DNA of 64,000 nucleotides from Clostridium estertheticum subsp. estertheticum (GTDB lineage: Bacteria > Bacillota > Clostridia > Clostridiales > Clostridiaceae), in contig NZ_CP015756.1 in the NCBI RefSeq assembly GCF_001877035.1, forward strand, positions 4,669,501 to 4,733,500, read 5' to 3'. Below the pieces are notes generated by a model. That model had not been told where the DNA came from, ran no database searches, and saw only the letters and a list, made by a program, of their open reading frames with translations. A program made the position numbers and the translations under genes. The stretch's first letter is position 1. Every line of letters begins with the position of its first letter. Below are positions 9,192-15,765 of the stretch, in pieces.

Positions 9192-9737
9192 ATGAAATAT
9201 TTTTTAGTTGCACTATTTGATGATTTATCAAATTCTATAGTTCAGAATATTCAAAGGGATATTTGTAGAAAATATAAACTATACAAGAGCTCCCCTAGCC
9301 TTTATATAACTGTTAGCACTATTACAAATCCTGATATAGACAAATTAGATGTAGTTATTTCCAAAATTTTAGCTCCTTATAAACACTTTAAGGTGGGCAT
9401 AAACAACAGTATTGAATTAACTGATAATTCAAGTCAAGTTAATCTTAAAATCGAAGATAAAGGCTACATTTTTCGTATAGCAAGAAATATTACAGACACT
9501 TTAGCTTTACATGGTTTTAACGTTAAAACTGATGATGACATTATTGATTTGCGTATTTTAATAGCTAATGCCAATCATATTATTAAAAAATCATACAATG
9601 CAGGAATTTGTATTGATGCAACCTTATCTAAAGATGACTTTTTGAAATTTGTAAAGGTTTCTAGGCTAGAATTGTGGAAACAAGTAAGTAATAAAAAAGA
9701 AATGTTAGTTAAAACTTATGAACTAAGAAAATACTAA
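9192..9737 (+). CDS. 2H-phosphoesterase-like protein lacking both catalytic histidines
   Basis: A 181-residue protein paralogous to the next gene: same length, same KYFLVALFDDL start, same strand order and same LELWK...YEL end. The 2H phosphoesterase (LigT/2'-5' RNA ligase-like) fold needs two H-x-T/S motifs. Here the first is Y38-I-T40 and the second R121-I-L123, so both catalytic His residues are gone. It is presumably not a phosphodiesterase, but it could still bind a nucleotide or pair with its active neighbour. The start at 9192 is chosen because GGAGG lies 7 nt upstream; an in-frame TTG at 9159 has no such site. It is the first gene of a probable four-gene operon. Confidence 0.75.
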   Translation: MKYFLVALFDDLSNSIVQNIQRDICRKYKLYKSSPSLYITVSTITNPDIDKLDVVISKILAPYKHFKVGINNSIELTDNSSQVNLKIEDKGYIFRIARNITDTLALHGFNVKTDDDIIDLRILIANANHIIKKSYNAGICIDATLSKDDFLKFVKVSRLELWKQVSNKKEMLVKTYELRKY

Positions 9738-9776
9738 AAACCATAAAGATACGTTTTAGGTTTAAGGAGGATAAAA

Positions 9777-10328
9777 ATGATTTATTACTTAGTTGCCTTA
9801 TTTGATGAAATTTCCTATGAATATATGGAATCTATGCAAAAATCACTTTGCAACAAATATAATCTGTACAGCGCTGATACAAATTTGCCCAAACTTCATA
9901 TAACTTTAGAAATAATAACTAATCCTAGTCTTTGTGATTTAGATGTTTCTTTAAGAAATATCCTTAAAGATTATACTAAATTTGAAGTTAAATTAAATGG
10001 TGTAATATGTTTTGATCCTCCCTTTAAATCTGTAAACTTAAATATTGATAACAAAGGTACTATATATGAATTATCTAAAAATATAAATTCTATATTAAGT
10101 ACACAAGGCTTTGCTGTTAGAGAACATATTGAAAATTGGAATTTACATATTTCACTTGCTAGTACAACTTTCGCCGATAGAGAATGGTCTAATAACGAAT
10201 ACGTAGCAGCTTGTAACTTAGCTAAAGATGAAAATTTCCAAAGAACTATAACAATTAATGCTATAGAACTTTGGAAACCTATAAATAATAATGATGAAAT
10301 GGTGGTTAAAAAATATGAACTTACATAA
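9777..10328 (+). CDS. 2H phosphoesterase (LigT/2'-5' RNA ligase-like family)
   Basis: A 183-residue protein with both catalytic motifs of the 2H superfamily, H41-I-T43 and H124-I-S126, each at the start of a strand as in LigT, CPDase and mammalian AKAP7-type enzymes. Family members hydrolyse 2',3'-cyclic or 2'-5' phosphodiester bonds in small RNA-derived or signalling nucleotides. Phage Acb1, which destroys cyclic oligonucleotide alarms, also belongs to the superfamily. The substrate here is unknown. An AAGGAGG site 8 nt before the ATG supports the start. Only 39 bp separate it from the dead paralog, and its stop overlaps the dUTPase start. Confidence 0.75.
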   Translation: MIYYLVALFDEISYEYMESMQKSLCNKYNLYSADTNLPKLHITLEIITNPSLCDLDVSLRNILKDYTKFEVKLNGVICFDPPFKSVNLNIDNKGTIYELSKNINSILSTQGFAVREHIENWNLHISLASTTFADREWSNNEYVAACNLAKDENFQRTITINAIELWKPINNNDEMVVKKYELT

Positions 10329-10800
10329 GTTATTTCAGATGCAAAATACTTTAGACCATAGAATTGAAACACAGCATCATCTTGAAGGCATACCTTTATT
10401 TAACAAAAAAATACTTTCCCTTCAAGTAGAACTCGGTGAACTCGCAAATGAAACTCGTTGTTTTAAATTCTGGAGTACAAAAAAATCATCAAGTAAAGAT
10501 ATAGTTCTTGAAGAGTACATTGATTGTCTCCACTTTATTTTAAGCTTAGGACTTGAGAAAAATTTTCAGGATATTAACTTAAACATGAAAAATATAACTT
10601 GCGAATTATCAACGCAGTTTTTAAATTTATACATAACAATATCGAATTTTACAACTACTTCTTCCTTAGATAACTATTTGAGTATCTTCAATGACTTTTT
10701 AAGTTTAGGTCAAAGTCTAGGCTTTTCTGAAGAAGATATTGAAAATGGATATTTTTATAAAAACAAGATTAACCATGAAAGACAAGATAATGGATACTAA
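10315..10800 (+). CDS. Dimeric all-alpha dUTPase (dUTPase_2/MazG-like)
   Basis: A 161-residue all-alpha NTP pyrophosphohydrolase that should convert dUTP to dUMP and pyrophosphate. The metal-binding ExxE of helix 1 is E39-L-G-E42, and the matching ExxD of helix 2 is E67-Y-I-D70. KFWS between them is the dUTPase-type loop. The start at 10315 overlaps the preceding stop by 14 bp, and GGTGG lies just upstream; an upstream in-frame ATG lies deeper in the previous gene. Dimeric dUTPases are common in phages of Bacillota, so the operon may have a phage or defence-related history, but no other phage gene is nearby. Confidence 0.85.
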   Translation: MNLHKLFQMQNTLDHRIETQHHLEGIPLFNKKILSLQVELGELANETRCFKFWSTKKSSSKDIVLEEYIDCLHFILSLGLEKNFQDINLNMKNITCELSTQFLNLYITISNFTTTSSLDNYLSIFNDFLSLGQSLGFSEEDIENGYFYKNKINHERQDNGY

Positions 10801-10858
10801 AATATTTTAATATTACAAAACATTCTGGGAAAGCTATTTTAAAGGAGTGTGATTGTAA

Positions 10859-11287
10859 TTGGGCATAATATTTTCTGTAATCGCAGGTATCTGTATGAGC
10901 CTTCAAGGTGTTTTTAATACAAGAGTAAGTGAAAAAATCGGATTATGGGAAACTAATGCCTTTGTCCAATTTACTGGTTTAATTTTGACTTTAATAATAC
11001 TTCTTCTAGCAGGAAATGGTAATCTCAAAGCAATAAAAGATGTAAATAAATTTTATTTGCTTGGAGGAGTCTTAGGCGCCATAATTATATTTTCTGTAAT
11101 GCTCGGCATAACAAAGATGGGACCAACTTGTTCTATTTCTATTATATTAGTCGCTCAACTACTCGCTGCTGGTATAATTGATAGATTTGGATTATTTGGA
11201 GCTACCCAGCTTAGATTTGGCATTTCTAAATTTTTAGGCGTTGGCATAATGATTTTAGGTATAATAATATTTAAGTGGAAAGGGTAA
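10859..11287 (+). CDS. DMT-superfamily small membrane protein (YdcZ/DUF606 type)
   Basis: A 142-residue integral membrane protein with about five hydrophobic helices (near 2-20, 33-52, 64-84, 90-108, 120-139). The IAGICMSLQGVFNTRV start and the mid-protein GGVLGAIIIFS pattern match the half-size DUF606 branch of drug/metabolite transporters. These normally pair with a second half or dimerise. The start codon is TTG with an AAAGGAG site 10 nt upstream. It is the last gene of the operon that includes the 2H pair and dUTPase; a terminator begins at its stop codon. The substrate is unknown. Confidence 0.75.
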   Translation: MGIIFSVIAGICMSLQGVFNTRVSEKIGLWETNAFVQFTGLILTLIILLLAGNGNLKAIKDVNKFYLLGGVLGAIIIFSVMLGITKMGPTCSISIILVAQLLAAGIIDRFGLFGATQLRFGISKFLGVGIMILGIIIFKWKG

Positions 11288-11307
11288 TACACCCTTTTTA
11301 TTTTTTT
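11279..11307 (+). terminator. Terminator of the 2H-dUTPase operon
   Basis: AAAGGGT pairs with ACCCTTT around AATAC, followed by a run of T. The hairpin overlaps the stop codon of the membrane protein gene. Confidence 0.8.
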
Positions 11308-11418
11308 ATAATTTTATTGACTTTTTACATCCTTGTTGACAATACTTTTCTTTTTTAATAACATATCTTAAAAACTTGCATATACTATAATAGTGCAACA
11401 ATACATTAGGAGGCATGC

Positions 11419-12612
11419 ATGTTTTCCTTCAAAAACAAGTTGGATCCATCTCTCAAACACGCTTTGTTAAATAACCTATATGACAATTATAGGGTAATAA
11501 TACATTGTAAATCTCTTGAAAATAAAACAATTAATAAAATAAAATCACTAAAATGCGATATTCTACGTAATATTTCCTCTATAAATTGCATTTGTGCTAT
11601 TTTGACCTCAAGTGTTATAGATAGAATGCTTGAATATCCACAGGTAACATATATAACCTTTGATTGCTATGCGCATTTATGTGGTAGTAGTGTCCTAGCA
11701 TCTAATGGTGTTTCCTTCCAAAGCAATTACCACTTAACCGGGAACGGTATAGGCGTTGGAATAATTGATAGCGGTGTATATCCGCATTATGACCTACTAA
11801 ATCCTAATAATAAGATTAAAAAATTTATAGATGTAGTTAATAATTTAACCTATCCTTATGATGATAATGGTCACGGCACATTTATGAGTGGACTTATTTG
11901 CGCTAGTGGTTATGCTTCAAAAGGCATGTACAAAGGCGTCGCAAAAAATAGTCATCTTTATGTTATAAAAGCATTCAATAAGCTAGGTAAGGGGTTTATA
12001 TCAGATATTTTATTTTCACTTGAAACTCTAATTAATGAAAGTGGCGACTTCAATATTAAAATCATTTGTCTCCCTTTTGAAACTCTAGAAACTAATGAAT
12101 TTGTGCTTTCTTTGTTCGCGAAACTTTTCGATTTAGCAGTATCAAAAGGTCTTGTGGTAATAGTTCCTAGTGGAAGCAATAAAAATGTTAAGAGTTCAAT
12201 CCGAGGTATAGCTACGCTTAATAACTGTATAACTGTGGGTGGTTATGATAGCATTAAAACCCCTATCATATATGAGTATTCGTCATGTGGCCCTTTTCAT
12301 AAACTCGATAAACCAAATTTAATTGCTGCCTGCGTTGACATTTGTTCTTTGATTTCCGACACACAATTCATCTCTGAAAAAAATGGTATAAAACTTTACC
12401 CGCATGGCATTGATAATCTATATACAACCTACACAGGAACCTCTTGCTCTGCTGCCTTTGTAAGTGGTATATGCGCTCTCCTCTATGAAAACAATAAAGA
12501 TTTATGTTTCAAAGATACACTAGCATTACTAAAGATATCCTCAAACTTAATAAACTTCCCAAAATATATGCAAGGTGCAGGCATTATAGATTTGGAGAAA
12601 TTATTACCTTAA
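11419..12612 (+). CDS. Intracellular subtilisin-like serine peptidase (S8 family)
   Basis: A 397-residue subtilase. The catalytic triad is complete: Asp117 in GIIDSGV, His152 in NGHGTFMSG and Ser342 in GTSCSAAFVSG. The oxyanion-hole Asn is Asn254 in SGSN. There is no signal peptide; the first ~85 residues resemble an inhibitor-like propeptide, so it probably acts in the cytoplasm or forespore, like Bacillus AprX or CspB-type proteases. The ATG has an AGGAGG site 8 nt upstream. It is flanked by terminator-like sequence and is monocistronic. The physiological substrate is unknown. Confidence 0.88.
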   Translation: MFSFKNKLDPSLKHALLNNLYDNYRVIIHCKSLENKTINKIKSLKCDILRNISSINCICAILTSSVIDRMLEYPQVTYITFDCYAHLCGSSVLASNGVSFQSNYHLTGNGIGVGIIDSGVYPHYDLLNPNNKIKKFIDVVNNLTYPYDDNGHGTFMSGLICASGYASKGMYKGVAKNSHLYVIKAFNKLGKGFISDILFSLETLINESGDFNIKIICLPFETLETNEFVLSLFAKLFDLAVSKGLVVIVPSGSNKNVKSSIRGIATLNNCITVGGYDSIKTPIIYEYSSCGPFHKLDKPNLIAACVDICSLISDTQFISEKNGIKLYPHGIDNLYTTYTGTSCSAAFVSGICALLYENNKDLCFKDTLALLKISSNLINFPKYMQGAGIIDLEKLLP

Positions 12613-12804
12613 ATTATTACTATATAATATATAATTGTTGTCTACAATAAAATATATGGTGTATAATATAGATATTGTTTAATATTTATAATTAATTAAA
12701 AATGATTATTACCATTTAAACAATAATATTTACTATTACTAATTAACATTTCTAAGGGTATGATCATTATTTTATACTACCCTCGAAATACTAGGAGGAT
12801 TATT

Positions 12805-13314
12805 ATGATAAGCGAAAGATTGTTCACTGAACTAAACAAACAAATGAATTTTGAATTTTACTCTGCACACATTTATTTAGCTATGGCGGCTTATTGTGCT
12901 GCTGAGGATTTTGACGGTTTTTCTAATTTCTTTAAAGTACAAGCCGAGGAAGAGAAATTCCATGCTATGAAATTTTATAACTATATAAATGAAATGAATG
13001 GACGTGTAACTCTAGACGGGATGCCTAATCCTAAAAACGATTATGAATCTCTCATTGATGCTTTTAAAATTGCATATTCACATGAGAAAGTTGTAACAAG
13101 CAAAATTTATAATCTCACAGACATTGCAACAGATGAAAGAGAACATGCAACTATAAGCTTACTTAAGTGGTTTATTGATGAGCAAGTGGAAGAAGAAGCT
13201 ACTTTCAACGGTCTTATAAAAAAACTTGGTAGAATTAACGATGACCCAACAAGTATTTATATGCTTGATAACGAACTCGCAACAAAAGTTTTCATTCCGC
13301 CTGTTACTAAATAA
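12805..13314 (+). CDS. ftnA: Ferritin (bacterial nonheme FtnA type)
   Basis: A 169-residue four-helix ferritin that oxidises Fe2+ and stores the mineral in a 24-subunit cage. Ferroxidase-centre residues are visible: Glu in FEFYSAHIY, the E-x-x-H of EEEKFHAMKFY, and E..H in EREHATISLLKWF, then EQVEEEATF. The start at 12805 is chosen because AGGAGG lies 6 nt upstream; a longer frame from 12760 adds 15 residues that are not part of the fold. A terminator follows at 13370-13394. Confidence 0.93.
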   Translation: MISERLFTELNKQMNFEFYSAHIYLAMAAYCAAEDFDGFSNFFKVQAEEEKFHAMKFYNYINEMNGRVTLDGMPNPKNDYESLIDAFKIAYSHEKVVTSKIYNLTDIATDEREHATISLLKWFIDEQVEEEATFNGLIKKLGRINDDPTSIYMLDNELATKVFIPPVTK

Positions 13315-13369
13315 ACTATGTATATTAACAAAAATAACACATATGTTAGCAATTGTAATATAGGAGTAA

Positions 13370-13394
13370 AAAAACAGGTGTAAATACCTGTTTT
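13370..13394. terminator. Bidirectional terminator between ferritin and cinA
   Basis: AAACAGGT pairs with ACCTGTTT around GTAAAT. A run of eight T follows on the plus strand, and A-rich sequence on the other side gives T on the minus strand. It serves the convergent ferritin and cinA genes. Confidence 0.8.
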
Positions 13395-13442
13395 TTTTAC
13401 GTCTATACCTTTTTTATTATCCATAATATAAAAACAATTATA

Positions 13443-14675
13443 TTATAATAACTCTCTCCGAACCCAGTCTAGTAACTGCTTAGTCGCCCTAGCGCGAACT
13501 TTTTGCCTATCACCTGATAATTTAAGCATCTTCGTTTTAACTTGATTATTAATATATAATCCTACATATACAAGACCTACAGGCTTTTCATCACTTCCAC
13601 CACCAGGCCCCGCAATTCCAGTAGTTGATATTCCAATACTAGTACCCGCAGTTTTTGCTATCCCTAATGCCATTTCAGCTGCAACTTCACTACTTACTGC
13701 ACCATACTTATCTAAGGTTTCTTTTTTAACTCCTAATCTATTAATTTTAGCATCATTAGTATAAGTTACTGCCCCCTCCATAAACACAGATGATATTCCA
13801 GGGTAACTTATAAGTGCTGCTGCAACCATTCCACCTGTGCAAGACTCAGCTGTTGATATAGTTAGCTTTTTATTAACTAACATTTCGCAAAGTACACTTT
13901 CTAAAGTTACATTTCCTTCACCATAAATATTATCATTCCCAAGTCTACTACGTATTTCAGCTTCCATAGGTTCCATAAGTTTTATGCCTTCATCATAAGT
14001 ATTAGCTTTTGATGTAATTCTAAAGGTTACTTCTCCTTCTTTAGCATAAGGGGCAACAGTGGGATTAGTTTGCGTGTCCAATATATCTCCTATCATTTCT
14101 GCAGCGCTACTCTCACCAACTCCAATAACTCTTAGCACCTTTGAAACTAATACACCTTGCTCAAATTTTTTAAGGTAAGGAACTACACTCTCCTCAAACA
14201 TAGGCTTCATTTCAAAGGGTGGTCCAGGTAAAAGTACAACAATCTTTTTATTTTCTTCTATTATACATCCTGGTGCTGTACCATTATTATTAGGAAGTAT
14301 TACTGCATCCACTGGAAAATATGCCTGTTTCTTATTACTTTCTACCATTACTCTATTTGACTTTTTGAAATAGTCCTCAATGATTTTTAAAGAAGCTTCA
14401 TGTACCACACTTTTTTTTCCAAAATACTCAAAAGCTACCTCCTTAGTTAAATCATCCTTTGTAGGTCCAAGGCCGCCAGTAGTTATAACTAAATCAGCTC
14501 TACTAAAAGCTAATCTGTATGCCTCTAAAAGTCTCTCCGGATTATCTCCAACTACCGACTGATGGTATACTGTTATTCCGAGATCCGCTAATCTCTTAGC
14601 AATATATTGAGCATTTGTGTTTACTATATCTCCTAGTAATATTTCTGTACCTACTGCTAATATTTCCGCTTTCAT
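13443..14675 (-). CDS. cinA: CinA-like protein with nicotinamide-nucleotide amidase domain
   Basis: A 410-residue, full-length two-domain CinA. Residues 1-170 form the MoCF-like COG1058 domain (ADP-ribose/NAD-pyrophosphatase type), seen in VGTEILLGDIVNTN and TTGGLGPTKDD. Residues about 250-410 form the PncC domain, which deamidates nicotinamide mononucleotide; its Ser-containing TAESCTGGM and GIAGPGGGS loops are intact. The role is NAD-cycle repair; the competence link of Bacillus cinA should not be assumed. An AGGAGG site precedes the ATG. There is no recA immediately downstream, unlike in many Bacillota. Confidence 0.93.
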   Translation of the reverse strand: MKAEILAVGTEILLGDIVNTNAQYIAKRLADLGITVYHQSVVGDNPERLLEAYRLAFSRADLVITTGGLGPTKDDLTKEVAFEYFGKKSVVHEASLKIIEDYFKKSNRVMVESNKKQAYFPVDAVILPNNNGTAPGCIIEENKKIVVLLPGPPFEMKPMFEESVVPYLKKFEQGVLVSKVLRVIGVGESSAAEMIGDILDTQTNPTVAPYAKEGEVTFRITSKANTYDEGIKLMEPMEAEIRSRLGNDNIYGEGNVTLESVLCEMLVNKKLTISTAESCTGGMVAAALISYPGISSVFMEGAVTYTNDAKINRLGVKKETLDKYGAVSSEVAAEMALGIAKTAGTSIGISTTGIAGPGGGSDEKPVGLVYVGLYINNQVKTKMLKLSGDRQKVRARATKQLLDWVRRELL

Positions 14676-14692
14676 AATTGTTTCCTCCTATT

Positions 14693-14719
14693 GGTGCCAC
14701 CCACATGATAAGTGGCATC
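14693..14719. repeat. 27-nt REP-like palindrome, copy 1
   Basis: Arms GGTGCCAC and GTGGCATC (one mismatch) surround an 11-nt spacer. Read on the minus strand it nearly matches the element at 15706-15732. The pair brackets the 2-hydroxyacid dehydrogenase gene in opposite orientation. Confidence 0.6.
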
Positions 14720-14735
14720 TGAATATTTATATAAT

Positions 14736-15683
14736 TTAATATCCCCTTTTTAAATCTACAACATTTACTAGCTTATCGTTAATTATATATCTTTTCATAT
14801 TTTCATATATAGTCTCAAACCTTCGCTCATTTCTCATCTGCGAAATCCATGAATTATGAGAAGTTAATATAATATTATCTAATTCCCAAAGCTCACTATT
14901 CTCTTTTAAAGGTTCCTCTTCATATACATCTATTGCAGCACCAGCTAGTTTACCATTCTTTAGGCTTTTAATTAGAAAATGTTCGTCTACAATATTTCCT
15001 CTAGCTACATTTATAAAAAAAGTTCCATCTTTCATCGAGCTAAACATATCCTCATTAATTAAATGATGTGTGGATTTAGTATATGGAACGGTTACTACAA
15101 CAACATCACATAATTTAAGCATTTCACAGAGTTCATCCATAGCATAACATCTATCAAAATATTCAGCATCATGTCCACTTGTATTTACGCCAAATACAGT
15201 TACCCCAAATCCTTGAAATCGCTTAGCCGCTTCATTAGCAATTGTACCTGTCCCTATAAATCCTATAGTTTTGCCATATAGCTCAAGGAGACTTGTATCC
15301 ATTTTCCATTTTCTATCGACTTGATTTTTATATAATTTTTTACTGTTTTTTAGCATCTCAAGGGTTTTTAAAACAATCCACTCTCCCATAGGAATACTGT
15401 ATCCACCTTTATTATTTGTAATTATAATAGACCTCTTTCTAACATATTCTACCGGCAATTGGTCAATTCCAATGCTCGATAATTGAATCCATTTTAGTTT
15501 CTTCATTTTTCTTATATCAAGAGTCTTAAAAGGATCATAACAAACTAAAACTTCTATATCAGCAAGCTCTTCATTATAAATTAGATTTTCCTCTGAAATC
15601 ACCTTTATATCATACCCAAAAGCTTCTATATCTTTCCTTTTTTCTCCACCGTAGTTATATGTGAAAAGCGTCTTAATCGCCAT
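14736..15683 (-). CDS. D-isomer-specific 2-hydroxyacid dehydrogenase
   Basis: A 315-residue NAD(P)-dependent oxidoreductase that should interconvert a D-2-hydroxyacid and its 2-keto acid. The Rossmann motif GFIGTGTIANEA is near the middle. Catalytic Arg lies in VARGNIVDE, Glu in DVYEEEPL and His in LTSHNSW. The last motif departs from the usual TPH-x-A and suggests an unusual substrate. The start at 15683 has AAAAGGAGG 7 nt upstream; a longer frame begins inside the repeat. The gene is bracketed by two REP-like palindromes, so it may be an inserted cassette, though its codon use looks like its neighbours'. Confidence 0.86.
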   Translation of the reverse strand: MAIKTLFTYNYGGEKRKDIEAFGYDIKVISEENLIYNEELADIEVLVCYDPFKTLDIRKMKKLKWIQLSSIGIDQLPVEYVRKRSIIITNNKGGYSIPMGEWIVLKTLEMLKNSKKLYKNQVDRKWKMDTSLLELYGKTIGFIGTGTIANEAAKRFQGFGVTVFGVNTSGHDAEYFDRCYAMDELCEMLKLCDVVVVTVPYTKSTHHLINEDMFSSMKDGTFFINVARGNIVDEHFLIKSLKNGKLAGAAIDVYEEEPLKENSELWELDNIILTSHNSWISQMRNERRFETIYENMKRYIINDKLVNVVDLKRGY

Positions 15684-15705
15684 GTATATCCTCCTTTTAA
15701 GAAAA

Positions 15706-15732
15706 GATGCCACTTGCCACGTGTGTGGCACC
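15706..15732. repeat. 27-nt REP-like palindrome, copy 2
   Basis: Arms GATGCCAC and GTGGCACC (one mismatch), same length and spacer size as the copy at 14693-14719. It sits between the terminator of the M16C peptidase gene and the ribosome site of the dehydrogenase gene. Confidence 0.6.
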
Positions 15733-15745
15733 TTTCTTTGAAAAA

Positions 15746-15765
15746 AAGGTGCCAGAAGGCACCTT
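15746..15765 (-). terminator. Terminator of the M16C peptidase gene
   Basis: AAGGTGCC pairs with GGCACCTT around a 4-nt loop. It is followed by a T run on the minus strand and overlaps the peptidase stop codon. Its GGTGCC core is shared with the neighbouring REP-like palindrome. Confidence 0.8.

Noticed and set aside
9971-10372. Minus-strand ORF across the second 2H gene
   Set aside because: It overlaps two recognised plus-strand genes and has no start signal; its composition is that of an antisense frame.
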